Shown here piece after piece: positions 1-6,888 of a stretch of DNA of 13,356 nt; the stretch's first letter is position 1, and every line of letters starts with the position of its first letter. The stretch comes from Candidatus Berkelbacteria bacterium. GTDB lineage: Bacteria > Patescibacteriota > UBA1384 > UBA12157 > JAENIV01. The stretch is from contig JAENIV010000012.1 of NCBI GenBank assembly GCA_016844295.1, forward strand, positions 1-13,356, read 5' to 3'. The position numbers and the translations under genes are program-made. The notes beneath the pieces were generated by a model that saw nothing but the letters and a program-made list of their open reading frames with translations, was not told where the DNA came from and searched no databases.

Positions 1-921
1 TGAGCCGTCAGGCGATTGGCGGGCAGGTTTATCTAAAAATCTTACGTTGATCGAAACTCCCCCAGCCCAAAAGTTTTTCTTGCGCAATCTCTCGGCGCAT
101 TTATGCGCCATTTTAATTAAAACCCGCCGCGCCGATTGCCAGTCGCGGTATTTGGGCGCTAAAACGTGTTGATGGCCGATCGATTTTGTCGTCGCTTTAA
201 CATCATCAACTTCAAAACCGCGCAAACGGTAATACCAAACCCTTCCCGGGTGGCCAAACCAACGGGAAAGGTTATGCAAATTTTGAAGATAAAAGTCATA
301 AGGGGTTTTAATTTTTCGATGTTGCAGTTGTCTAATCATGCCAATATTTATCCCCGGAAGATCAATCAAATTTAAACTTCTGTACAAAGCCGGCAGTTCT
401 TTCAAAGTTAAAACTACCAGGCCGTCGGGTTTTTTAAGTTCTCCGGCAACTTTAGCAAGCCACATATTTGGTCCCACACCAACAGAACAGGTTAAATAAT
501 CCCCTACTTTTTCGCGGATGGCCTTTTTGATGTTTTTGCCCATCTTAACCGCCTCATTGTAACTAGCATCTAAACCACCCAGTCTAATATTAAACTCGTC
601 CACGGATAACACCCGTAAAAAGGGCGAAAAACATTCTAAAGCTTTCACAATTTGTTTGTGATAAAACATATAAAGTTCCGGCCTAGATTCAACAATTACA
701 ATCTGCGGACACGCCTTTTTGGCTTCCCCTACCAATGTTCCCGTTTGAACTAAATATTTTTTTGCCTCATATGATTTGGCGATACAACAACCAGTGTCGC
801 CAATGTATGGGGCTACACAAATAGGTTTGCCCCGTAAAGTCGGTTGGACCTGTTGCTCGACTGAAGCAAAAAAAGCATTCATGTCCAAAAATAAGTTAGA
901 GAAATCTTTCGGTGGCTGCAT
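1..921 (-). CDS. dinB: Y-family (translesion) DNA polymerase, DinB/Pol IV-like, C-terminus cut by window edge
   Basis: A low-fidelity lesion-bypass polymerase acting on damaged template DNA. The minus frame is open from ATG at 921 to base 1, giving 307 residues; an in-frame TAA at 934-936 supports this start. The palm domain begins with LDMNAFFASVEQ (D13 metal ligand, F17/F18 in the steric-gate region). Next comes SYEAKKYLV (residues 50-58, usually YGV), then LSVDEFNIRL (D108/E109, the other metal ligands), then SVGVGPNMWLAKVAGELKKP (146-165). A thumb helix-hairpin-helix follows (LPGINIGMIRQL, about 188-199), then the start of the little-finger domain (KSIGHQHVL, 246-254). All catalytic carboxylates are present, so it should be active, unlike ImuB. 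Known Pol IV proteins have about 350 residues, so roughly 50-100 are missing off the left edge. No Shine-Dalgarno sequence is visible. The upstream DNA carries a possible SOS box. Y-family is certain; the Pol IV/UmuC subtype is less so. Confidence 0.92.
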   Translation of the reverse strand, partial: MQPPKDFSNLFLDMNAFFASVEQQVQPTLRGKPICVAPYIGDTGCCIAKSYEAKKYLVQTGTLVGEAKKACPQIVIVESRPELYMFYHKQIVKALECFSPFLRVLSVDEFNIRLGGLDASYNEAVKMGKNIKKAIREKVGDYLTCSVGVGPNMWLAKVAGELKKPDGLVVLTLKELPALYRSLNLIDLPGINIGMIRQLQHRKIKTPYDFYLQNLHNLSRWFGHPGRVWYYRLRGFEVDDVKATTKSIGHQHVLAPKYRDWQSARRVLIKMAHKCAERLRKKNFWAGGVSINVRFLDKPARQSPDGS

Positions 922-940
922 TTTTTTATTAATTTATTAA

Positions 941-974
941 CGAGTTACTTATTAGCGGGTTAATAATGAACTCG
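941..974 (-). promoter_or_regulatory. Imperfect hairpin in the polymerase mRNA leader
   Basis: The 14-nt arms at 941-954 and 961-974 are complementary except for two adjacent positions (947-948 against 967-968), around a 6-nt loop (gcgggt). In the leftward transcript the hairpin would lie between the predicted start (about 995) and the ATG at 921. A second copy of the right-hand end (AACTCG, 977-982) follows at once and could pair alternatively. No T-run follows the stem on either strand, so a simple intrinsic terminator is unlikely. A role in mRNA stability or start-site access is inference. Confidence 0.5.
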
Positions 975-1001
975 CAAACTCGATAATAATCTAATAGTTC
1001 T

Positions 1002-1030
1002 ATTGTAGCGAACAAAATACGAACAAGCAA
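1002..1030 (-). promoter_or_regulatory. Predicted sigma-70 promoter of the polymerase gene
   Basis: On the minus strand, TTGCTT (1030-1025) and TACAAT (1007-1002) are separated by exactly 17 nt, giving a start near 995 and a leader of about 74 nt. The -10 is close to consensus and the -35 keeps TTG. The GTTC half-sites of the adjacent direct repeat lie inside the spacer, so a bound repressor would block RNA polymerase. Confidence 0.55.
1010..1024 (-). promoter_or_regulatory. Possible LexA/SOS box, GAAC-N7-GAAC direct repeat
   Basis: GAAC at 1010-1013 and GAAC at 1021-1024 are 7 nt apart; on the gene's strand this reads GTTC-N7-GTTC. That is the SOS box form described for alphaproteobacterial LexA. 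A further GTTC at 997-1000 makes a GTTC-N9-GAAC inverted pair across the -10 element. The position inside the promoter of a Y-family polymerase, a classic SOS gene, supports it. Chance occurrence cannot be excluded, and no lexA gene is in the window. Confidence 0.4.
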
Positions 1031-1151
1031 TGCCCCACACCATAACCTGAAATGGAATACGGACGCAGCCGGTAAGCATTTATGAATAATTAGAGTGGAA
1101 TATTCAAGTTATTGGTGCTGGGATCAAAGAAAATCTTATATAACTACCGCG

Positions 1152-1180
1152 TTGACAATTACTCCTTAAAAGGGTATAGT
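1152..1180 (+). promoter_or_regulatory. Strong sigma-70 promoter of the activase gene
   Basis: A consensus -35 TTGACA (1152-1157) and a -10 TATAGT (1175-1180, one mismatch to TATAAT) are separated by an ideal 17 nt. Transcription should start near 1187, giving a leader of roughly 68 nt. This is the best promoter match in the window and suggests high expression. Confidence 0.75.
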
Positions 1181-1189
1181 TAACCCAGT

Positions 1190-1214
1190 CCAGTCGAGGT
1201 AAAAATTCGACTGG
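1190..1214 (+). promoter_or_regulatory. Perfect 8-bp hairpin at the start of the activase mRNA leader
   Basis: CCAGTCGA (1190-1197) and TCGACTGG (1207-1214) flank a 9-nt loop (ggtaaaaat). The hairpin begins within a few bases of the predicted transcript start. It could be an mRNA 5' stability element, or, read as DNA, an operator just downstream of the promoter. No T-run follows, so it is not an intrinsic attenuator. Confidence 0.5.
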
Positions 1215-1239
1215 TGCTCTTCACAACCAAAGAAACCAC

Positions 1240-1246
1240 GGAGGAG
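1240..1246 (+). promoter_or_regulatory. Ribosome binding site of the activase gene
   Basis: GGAGGAG lies 8-10 nt before ATG 1255. It is a full-strength Shine-Dalgarno sequence and fixes this start codon. Confidence 0.8.
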
Positions 1247-1254
1247 AAGGCCAA

Positions 1255-4200
1255 ATGCAACGAAGACTTGGTTTTGATATTGGCTCTGAAACTGTCAAAG
1301 CCGTCATTTTGGATCATAATGGCAGAATTTCTGACACTTTGCCGGTGCTTATGGCCGCGGGCCACCACCTGGCATGTGTTAGAAAACTCATCGAAATAGC
1401 CTCAGCTGGTGATTCCACCGAAATACTCTTGGGTCTAACCGGGAGCGGTAGTGGAATGATCACCGATATCCTTTCCGTGGACCCGATCAGAGAACCGTCC
1501 GCGCTTTCAAGCGCTGTGAGACGGTTTTATCCGCAAACACGCATGCTCATCAATATGGGTGCTTCAAGCCAAATGTTCATGCCATTTCACCACGACCATA
1601 AATCCGGCCGACTTGTCATGCGCACGCCCCGGCTTTCCGGGCGATGCGCTGCCGGTGGGGGTTCATTTATTCGAGAAATGTCTCGGCGTCTCAATTTCTC
1701 CAGTTTGGAGGAATTTGCCCAGGCGGCTCTCGAGACATCCAACCCTGCCATTCTTTCCGGTCGATGCGCTGTCTTCACAGAATCCGACATTGTCCACCTC
1801 TACCAGAAAGGCACTCCGCGCGAGCGGATTGCTGCCGGAATTTGTCAGGCAATTGCCCGCAATGCCATCAACAACCTTGGTGGCCGAGAACCCTACGAGG
1901 GTGTTGTTTTGCTTGTAGGCGGCATATCAGAAAATCCGGCGATGGTAAGATATTTGACAGAGATTCTCAGGGAACGACAACTTTTTGACGGTATGCTTGA
2001 CATCCCGAAGGGCGCTAACCTTACCCTGGGTGCTATTGGTGCTGCCTTAAAGGCAACCAAGCAGGTGAGTCTCGAAGATGTTCTTGAGAGACTTAGCCAA
2101 GCGCAGGAGCACACCTTTGATTACATAAGCACAGGACCAATTAAGGCAAGAGTGCATCGAAAGCATGAAGCGAACGAAGATGAAATTCCTCAAGAAATCC
2201 CAGTGGCTGCCTTAGGTGTTGATATCGGTTCTGTGTCAACCAAAATGGCATTGGTCGCTTGGGGCGAAGATCGCTTGAAGATCTTGGCCTGGCACTACCG
2301 ACGCACAGAGGGTGACCCAGTTAGGGCTGTCCGCGATTGTCTTGAGAAAATCCAAGAACAGATTCTCGATAAGGGTTACCGAATCCGGGTAATGCTTGTT
2401 GCCACCACTGGCAGCGGTCGTTACCTAACTGGAGACCTGATCGGTGCTGATGGCGTTTACGATGAAATCACCTCCCAGGCACATGGTGCACAGATCTTTA
2501 TGCCTAATGTCCGGACAATTCTCGAAATTGGCGGGCAAGACTCAAAGGCAATCAAAATCAACCCCGACGGCAGTTTTGTCTCGGTCATGAACCGGGCCTG
2601 CGCCGCCGGTACAGGTGCATTTTTGGAAAACGTCTCGATCATGCTCGGATTTGCAAGTATCGAAGATTTCTGCCAGGCGGCATTACGCGCCCAAAGGCCC
2701 GCCGTGACTGATTCAAACTGCACGGTTTTTACCAAACGCATGGTTGATGAACTCCTCGAGAAAGATGTATCACACGAAGACATCGCTGCCGGAGTGTGCT
2801 TAGCGAGCGTGGAAAACTATCTGAAAAACTTGGGGAATCTCGAAGTCGAAGAACCAGTGGCTTTTCAAGGTGCCACGGCTTTTAACCAAGCCTTGGTGGC
2901 TGCCTTTGAAACAGTTCTGGAAATGGACATCGAGGTGCCTGAGTTCCCGCATATTACTGGTGCGGTGGGAGCAGCCGTTCTTTTGCTCGAAGACATGCCC
3001 AACACAACTTCAAGTAGTTTTCGAGGGTTCGAACAAATCGCCGGCGATGTTTACGAGGCAAGTTCGTTTGAGTGTGACAAGTGCGCCAATAGATGCGATG
3101 TTAATGTCTATCAACTTGGCGGTGGAAATGACGCTATAAGTTACTACTACAACGACCGTTGCGAAAGATATAGTGGCGCCCAGAAACGAAAACAGAAAAA
3201 GACAACCAAAAAATTCCCTAATCTTCGCGCCGAATACGTGCGAGATCTACTTGAGCCAACCGGCATAAATCTGCCCGACGATGCCCCAACGGTGGGAATC
3301 CCGAGGTACGGACTGTTTTACCCGTACTTCGCGTTCTACCAAAGGTTTTTTGAGTGTCTCGGCTACCGAGTGGTCGCCTCTCCCGAAACAAATAGCCGGA
3401 TTTCCGCCATGGGCGTGGAGTCGTCAGTCGGAGAACCATGTTATCCGGCCAAGGTTTTCATCGGTCACGCTAAATCTCTTGTAGAGAAAGGCGTTGACTA
3501 CATCTTCCTGCCGCAAGTCTGTGATACAGAACTGGCAGAAGGGTTCGATGAAGCCCAAGTATGTCCCTTCATCCAGGCTGCACCGGATTACATTGTTTCC
3601 ACCCTAGGCCTTAAGAAAAAAGGCACACAGGTGATTGTCGGAACTTTTCATCTAAGGCTAGGTAATCGTTATCTGGAACACACCTGCCGCACGATCGTCC
3701 GCCAGATGAATCGGCAACACGCAACTAAGCACGTGAAACACAAGGCATATGAGATTAAGCAGGCAGTGCGAGCCGGGCTTGAGGCCTTGCAAACTTTCCG
3801 CGCAAAAATTGCCGCGCGCGGCCTAGAAGTCCTGGCAAGCCTTGGCGAAGATGAAAAGGCTATTGTTGTCCTGGGTCGGCCGTACACGATGTACGACCCG
3901 ACGGTCAATATGGACATCTTCCGCAAAATCAACGATGAAGGCTATTTGGCAATTCCCAGAGATTTCCTGCCCTTGCCGGATATCTCCGATGACTGGCCTG
4001 ATGTTTACTCACGTCAGATCCAGTTACACCTGGCAGCGGCACGGTTTGTCCGTAACCATCCGAAACTCTGGGCAATCGTTCTGACCTACTTTAACTGTTC
4101 ACCCGATGCATTCTCCCTTGAGTTTGTTCGTCGAGAACTCAATGAGGCTTGTTATGAGATGCAAATTGACGAACACACGGCTGACGCAGGAGTTATCACA

Positions 4201-5574
4201 AGGATGCAATCGCACTTTCGAACTTTGCGTCATGCCAGCAAAGGCACACCCAAGTCAACTTTGCCGAGATGCCTGGCTATTAACCAAGTTGGCGCTCGAA
4301 AAATCCTCATTCCTCCGATGAACGAAGGCGCGCACATTCTTGCCAAACTCTTTGGCGAGGCCGGAATGGAAGCCGAAGTTCTCTCGGAGATTGCCGACCC
4401 AAGCCTCACCCTGGCTCGGCGCGCTTTCCGGCGCGATCCGTGTTTGCCTATGTTCGTCACCACCCAATACTATCTGGAACACGCGACAAAACCGGGCTTT
4501 GATCCGGCAAAAGCGGCGTTTTTCCAGGCAACTTCGCAAGGTCCATGCCGATTGGGTTATTATCAGATGGTTGATGCCGATATCTTCGAACGTCTGGGCT
4601 TTTCCGAAGCCCGTTTTTGCACCATTGGTAATAAAAGTACCGACACAGGCATCACGCCCCGACTATCTCTCATCGGATACAACGCGTTGTTGGCGCATGA
4701 CTTTTTGCAAGCGATGCGACTGGCGATCCGCCCGTATGAAATACGTTCGGGAGCCGCCGATGAGGTTTTCAACAGACATCTTTGGGTTCTGATATCTGCG
4801 ATCCCAGAACTTCTAAGAGTAAGCCATCAAGGAACAAGAGAATTGTTCACACCCAAGCATTTGGGTTTGATGGTCGATCTCTTAAGATCTGCTCAAGATG
4901 ACTTTCTGAGCAGAATGCCTTCCCAGATTGAGAGGAAACCTCTCATCTTGTTGGGCGGGGAGTTCTTCGTTCGCTTGAGCGCTTTTGCCAATCGCGACCT
5001 GGCTCGCAAGGTCGAGGCCTGCGGTTGCGAAGTCATCTTAGCCCCGATGACGGAGTTTTTCTCTTACACTAACTGTATTGCTGGTCAGATAGCCTGGGAC
5101 AGAACCTGGCACGCAGCCAGTAGCCAGAAAGAGTTCCGTAAGGAACTTCGTAATTGGTTCGGCCGTTTCGCCTACTACCACCTCATACGGCGAAGTGAAC
5201 GTCGTTTCAGCCAAGCCGCTTCGCAAGCACTTCACGGCCATGAATATCCGGCGGCCAGTCATCTTATCCGTAATGCGACTGAGTATGTGCATCCGCACTT
5301 TGGCGGGGAAGTAACCCCGAGCATGGGGTCTGCGCTACACTATGCGAATACGGTTGATGGAATCATTTTGGCCGGGCCTTTCGGTTGTGGGCCAACAATA
5401 ATTTCCGGAATGCTGGTACAAACGTACCAACAAGACACCGGAGTGCCGGTCATAGTTGTTGACTACAATGGACAGTCCGACCAGAGTGAAAAGATCGAGT
5501 ATTTCTTGGCGCCGATCGTAGAGGAATACTACGAAGGTCGCCGGGAAAAACGAATTATAATTGCTAAACGATAA
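1255..5574 (+). CDS. Fused acyl-CoA dehydratase activase / dehydratase-like protein (BadF/HgdC x2 + DUF2229-type)
   Basis: A 1439-residue soluble Fe-S ATPase. Domain 1 (about 4-268) starts LGFDIGSETVKAVILD and has cysteines C131 (RCAAGGGSF) and C171 (GRCAVFTESD). Domain 2 (about 319-580) starts LGVDIGSVSTKMALV, with EIGGQDSK (424-431), C449 (RACAAGTGAF) and C489 (SNCTVFTKR). In HgdC-type activators these two cysteines per subunit hold one [4Fe-4S] cluster between two subunits, so the tandem repeat could form an internal dimer. A Cys cluster follows (C607, C610, C614, C636). Then come dehydratase-like regions with GEPCYPAKV (C729), LGRPYTMYDP, TYFNCSPDAF (C948), DPCLPMF (C1063), QGPCRLGYYQ (C1098), LGGEFFVRLS and GPFGCGP (C1377). 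Family members use ATP hydrolysis to send a low-potential electron to a dehydratase or reductase; the substrate here is unknown. No separate HgdA/HgdB subunit is nearby. Single gene with its own promoter and terminator, and richer in G+C than its neighbours. Confidence 0.88.
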   Translation: MQRRLGFDIGSETVKAVILDHNGRISDTLPVLMAAGHHLACVRKLIEIASAGDSTEILLGLTGSGSGMITDILSVDPIREPSALSSAVRRFYPQTRMLINMGASSQMFMPFHHDHKSGRLVMRTPRLSGRCAAGGGSFIREMSRRLNFSSLEEFAQAALETSNPAILSGRCAVFTESDIVHLYQKGTPRERIAAGICQAIARNAINNLGGREPYEGVVLLVGGISENPAMVRYLTEILRERQLFDGMLDIPKGANLTLGAIGAALKATKQVSLEDVLERLSQAQEHTFDYISTGPIKARVHRKHEANEDEIPQEIPVAALGVDIGSVSTKMALVAWGEDRLKILAWHYRRTEGDPVRAVRDCLEKIQEQILDKGYRIRVMLVATTGSGRYLTGDLIGADGVYDEITSQAHGAQIFMPNVRTILEIGGQDSKAIKINPDGSFVSVMNRACAAGTGAFLENVSIMLGFASIEDFCQAALRAQRPAVTDSNCTVFTKRMVDELLEKDVSHEDIAAGVCLASVENYLKNLGNLEVEEPVAFQGATAFNQALVAAFETVLEMDIEVPEFPHITGAVGAAVLLLEDMPNTTSSSFRGFEQIAGDVYEASSFECDKCANRCDVNVYQLGGGNDAISYYYNDRCERYSGAQKRKQKKTTKKFPNLRAEYVRDLLEPTGINLPDDAPTVGIPRYGLFYPYFAFYQRFFECLGYRVVASPETNSRISAMGVESSVGEPCYPAKVFIGHAKSLVEKGVDYIFLPQVCDTELAEGFDEAQVCPFIQAAPDYIVSTLGLKKKGTQVIVGTFHLRLGNRYLEHTCRTIVRQMNRQHATKHVKHKAYEIKQAVRAGLEALQTFRAKIAARGLEVLASLGEDEKAIVVLGRPYTMYDPTVNMDIFRKINDEGYLAIPRDFLPLPDISDDWPDVYSRQIQLHLAAARFVRNHPKLWAIVLTYFNCSPDAFSLEFVRRELNEACYEMQIDEHTADAGVITRMQSHFRTLRHASKGTPKSTLPRCLAINQVGARKILIPPMNEGAHILAKLFGEAGMEAEVLSEIADPSLTLARRAFRRDPCLPMFVTTQYYLEHATKPGFDPAKAAFFQATSQGPCRLGYYQMVDADIFERLGFSEARFCTIGNKSTDTGITPRLSLIGYNALLAHDFLQAMRLAIRPYEIRSGAADEVFNRHLWVLISAIPELLRVSHQGTRELFTPKHLGLMVDLLRSAQDDFLSRMPSQIERKPLILLGGEFFVRLSAFANRDLARKVEACGCEVILAPMTEFFSYTNCIAGQIAWDRTWHAASSQKEFRKELRNWFGRFAYYHLIRRSERRFSQAASQALHGHEYPAASHLIRNATEYVHPHFGGEVTPSMGSALHYANTVDGIILAGPFGCGPTIISGMLVQTYQQDTGVPVIVVDYNGQSDQSEKIEYFLAPIVEEYYEGRREKRIIIAKR

Positions 5575-5587
5575 TCACCAAACCTTG

Positions 5588-5620
5588 ACGGTCCCGCCTT
5601 GACGGGGCCGTTTTCTATTT
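5588..5620 (+). terminator. Intrinsic terminator of the activase gene
   Basis: ACGGTCCCG (5588-5596) pairs with CGGGGCCGT (5603-5611), allowing one G-U, around a 6-nt loop. A T-rich tail (ttttctattt) follows. It begins 13 nt after the stop codon. The T-tract is on the plus strand only, so it serves the activase and not the convergent transporter gene. Confidence 0.85.
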
Positions 5621-6344
5621 AAAAAAGTAATTTTACTACGAACGGGAAAAGAACTCCGAGAACGACTAAAATTATATTTAGTATTTTTGATTTTTTGTGA
5701 ATCTCCGGAATTAAGTCGGCCGCAGAAATATAAAGAAAGGAACCGGCGGCAATGGCAATTAAAATTCCTAATAAATTCTCCGAAAGATTTTTCGCCAACA
5801 AAAAAGATCCGATTGCCCCTATTGGCGTTGCCAACGCAACTATCCAAGAATAATTGACGGCCTTTTTCCGCTCATATTCACTATGAAGTAATATTGAAAT
5901 CATGGAAATGCCGTCCGGAAGTTTATGTAAAATTACAGATAAAGTCGCGATGACTCCCAAAGCAGATGACACTTCGAATCCAACACCAATAATTATTCCG
6001 TCCAAAAGTGAATGGAATCCCATTCCTAAAAGCGCGATTTGGTCAATCGGATGGACCTCGCAATGTTGACCCTCGCGGCATGAGTGCAAAATAATTACAT
6101 GTTCTAAAATATAGAATAAAATAAAACTTGCCAAGAACCACACTAAAGCGTTTTTACTTAAAATTTGGGCCTCAGGCATCAAATTTAATAACGCGACCGA
6201 AATTAAAACTCCGGCGGAAAAACTAATCAGATAGATGGAATTTTTACGCGCCCAGGGTTCTTTAAACAATACTAAATAAATACCAACAATTGTTGCCGCT
6301 CCCGCTAAGATCCCGTAAATTACAATTTTAAAGACTTCGCTCAC
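5619..6344 (-). CDS. ZIP-family divalent metal transporter
   Basis: A 241-residue integral membrane protein, probably importing Zn(II) or another divalent metal into the cytoplasm. About eight hydrophobic segments span it, for example at 6-26, 36-56, 66-86, 102-122 and 125-145. The two signature metal-site helices are present: HSLLDG (H111, D115) and HKLPDG (H140, D144), matching the H-x3-(D/E) motifs of ZIP helices IV and V. The loop before helix IV is rich in His and Cys (H87, C89, H94, C95, H98) and may bind metal. The start is GTG at 6344, overlapping the receiver stop codon as GTGA, so translation is probably coupled. Its 3' end abuts the terminator of the convergent activase gene. Metal specificity cannot be read from the sequence. 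Confidence 0.88.
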   Translation of the reverse strand: MSEVFKIVIYGILAGAATIVGIYLVLFKEPWARKNSIYLISFSAGVLISVALLNLMPEAQILSKNALVWFLASFILFYILEHVIILHSCREGQHCEVHPIDQIALLGMGFHSLLDGIIIGVGFEVSSALGVIATLSVILHKLPDGISMISILLHSEYERKKAVNYSWIVALATPIGAIGSFLLAKNLSENLLGILIAIAAGSFLYISAADLIPEIHKKSKILNIILVVLGVLFPFVVKLLF

Positions 6345-6706
6345 TTTAAATCCAAAATTAATTTAACACGATTGACAATTTCTGCTGGGGTAACCTTTTC
6401 TTTAACAATATACTCTTTGGCCCCCAATTCAATTGCCTGGGCGATTTTTTCATCTCTAACAAAATTAGTTAAAATAATCACAGGAATATTAAGCAAGCCC
6501 TTAGCCTTTAACTCTGCAATAAGGGAAATGCCGTCCATTTTGGGCATTCTGACGTCAATAAGAGCGATATCCGGTTTTTCCGCTTCAATCAGGACTAAAC
6601 CTTTTTCCCCATCTCCGGCGGTTACAACTTCAAATTCTTTACTTAGAGCCTTGGAATACAAATCCAAAAGCATTGGTTCGTCATCAATTAAAGCAACTTT
6701 TTTCAT
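6341..6706 (-). CDS. Stand-alone response regulator receiver (CheY-like)
   Basis: A 121-residue cytoplasmic receiver with no output domain. It keeps every phosphotransfer residue: the acidic pair D8/D9 (ALIDDEP), phospho-acceptor D51 (ALIDVRMPKMDG), T80 (IILTNF) and K102 (YIVKEK). I chose ATG 6706 because AAGGAG lies 5-6 nt upstream; the frame extends 15 codons further to 6751, but that would put the ribosome site inside the gene. It is translated first, with the ZIP transporter overlapping by 4 nt. No histidine kinase is in the window, so the kinase is encoded elsewhere. Signalling may be by protein-protein contact. A link to metal status is only suggested by the operon. Confidence 0.9.
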   Translation of the reverse strand: MKKVALIDDEPMLLDLYSKALSKEFEVVTAGDGEKGLVLIEAEKPDIALIDVRMPKMDGISLIAELKAKGLLNIPVIILTNFVRDEKIAQAIELGAKEYIVKEKVTPAEIVNRVKLILDLK

Positions 6707-6711
6707 TTTGT

Positions 6712-6717
6712 CTCCTT
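6712..6717 (-). promoter_or_regulatory. Ribosome binding site of the receiver gene, deciding its start
   Basis: On the minus strand AAGGAG precedes ATG 6706 by 5 nt. It supports the 121-residue form rather than the longer frame that opens at 6751. Confidence 0.7.
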
Positions 6718-6738
6718 TATCTATTTTCAAGCGTAATA

Positions 6739-6758
6739 CCCTGTCATACATGACAGGG
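6739..6758. promoter_or_regulatory. 20-bp palindrome, operator candidate between divergent genes
   Basis: CCCTGTCAT and ATGACAGGG form perfect 9-bp arms around a 2-nt centre. The site lies 33 nt upstream of the receiver ATG and next to an AT-rich promoter region shared with the ketosynthase gene. The short centre is poor for an RNA hairpin but typical of a DNA site for a dimeric helix-turn-helix regulator. The regulator is unknown. Confidence 0.5.
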
Positions 6759-6766
6759 ATAAAGCA

Positions 6767-6816
6767 TTGAAAAATTTACCTATTATATATTTATATATAG
6801 TACTATTATACTCTTA
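6767..6816. promoter_or_regulatory. AT-rich divergent promoter region (elements not uniquely assignable)
   Basis: This is almost pure A/T and contains several -10-like hexamers: TATAAT on the minus strand at 6782-6787 and 6805-6810, and TATACT on the plus strand at 6807-6812. A TTGAAA (6767-6772) could be a plus-strand -35. A perfect 10-bp palindrome (ATAGTACTAT, 6796-6805) is also present. I cannot assign one promoter per gene with confidence. Confidence 0.35.
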
Positions 6817-6883
6817 AAATCAAAAAATCCATTGAAGAAGTATATATTATTTGATAATATTAAATGTCGGAGACTCCATACAC

Positions 6884-6888
6884 AAGGA
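6884..6888 (+). promoter_or_regulatory. Ribosome binding site of the ketosynthase gene, deciding its start
   Basis: AAGGA lies 9 nt before TTG 6898. The only other in-frame upstream start (TTG 6832) has no such site, so 6898 is preferred. Confidence 0.5.

Larger units (their letters stand above)
922..1254. other. Divergent intergenic region between the polymerase and the activase gene
   Basis: This 333-nt stretch has no credible gene. Its left third (941-1030) holds a leader hairpin and promoter for the leftward polymerase. Its right third (1152-1250) holds the promoter, leader hairpin and ribosome site of the rightward activase. The middle (about 1031-1150) shows no repeat, RNA fold or ORF that I can defend. 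Confidence 0.7.

Noticed and set aside
166..375. Plus-strand frame of 69 codons
   Set aside because: It lies antisense within the Y-family polymerase, whose motifs are clear; it has no ribosome site and no recognisable protein features.
941..974. Intrinsic terminator in the divergent intergenic region
   Set aside because: The stem is long but AT-rich, and neither side has the T-run needed in the direction of transcription. A leader structure is the better reading.
1031..1150. Small gene or structured RNA in the middle of the intergenic region
   Set aside because: Only very short frames exist (for example ATG 1051 with seven codons), with no ribosome site, and I found no convincing stem-loop set.
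4340..4792. Plus-strand frame of 150 codons inside the activase gene
   Set aside because: It is an alternative frame of the activase, which shows conserved motifs across the same bases (DPCLPMF, QGPCRLGYY). The alternative product shows no family motif.
5588..5620. Bidirectional terminator for both convergent genes
   Set aside because: Only the plus strand has a T-tract after the stem; on the minus strand the stem is followed by CAAGGTTTGG, so it should not end the transporter transcript.
6372..6770. Plus-strand frame of 132 codons opposite the receiver gene
   Set aside because: Its length comes from the complementary codon pattern of the receiver gene, whose phosphotransfer residues are all intact. 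The Ser/Ile-rich product is typical of an antisense shadow.
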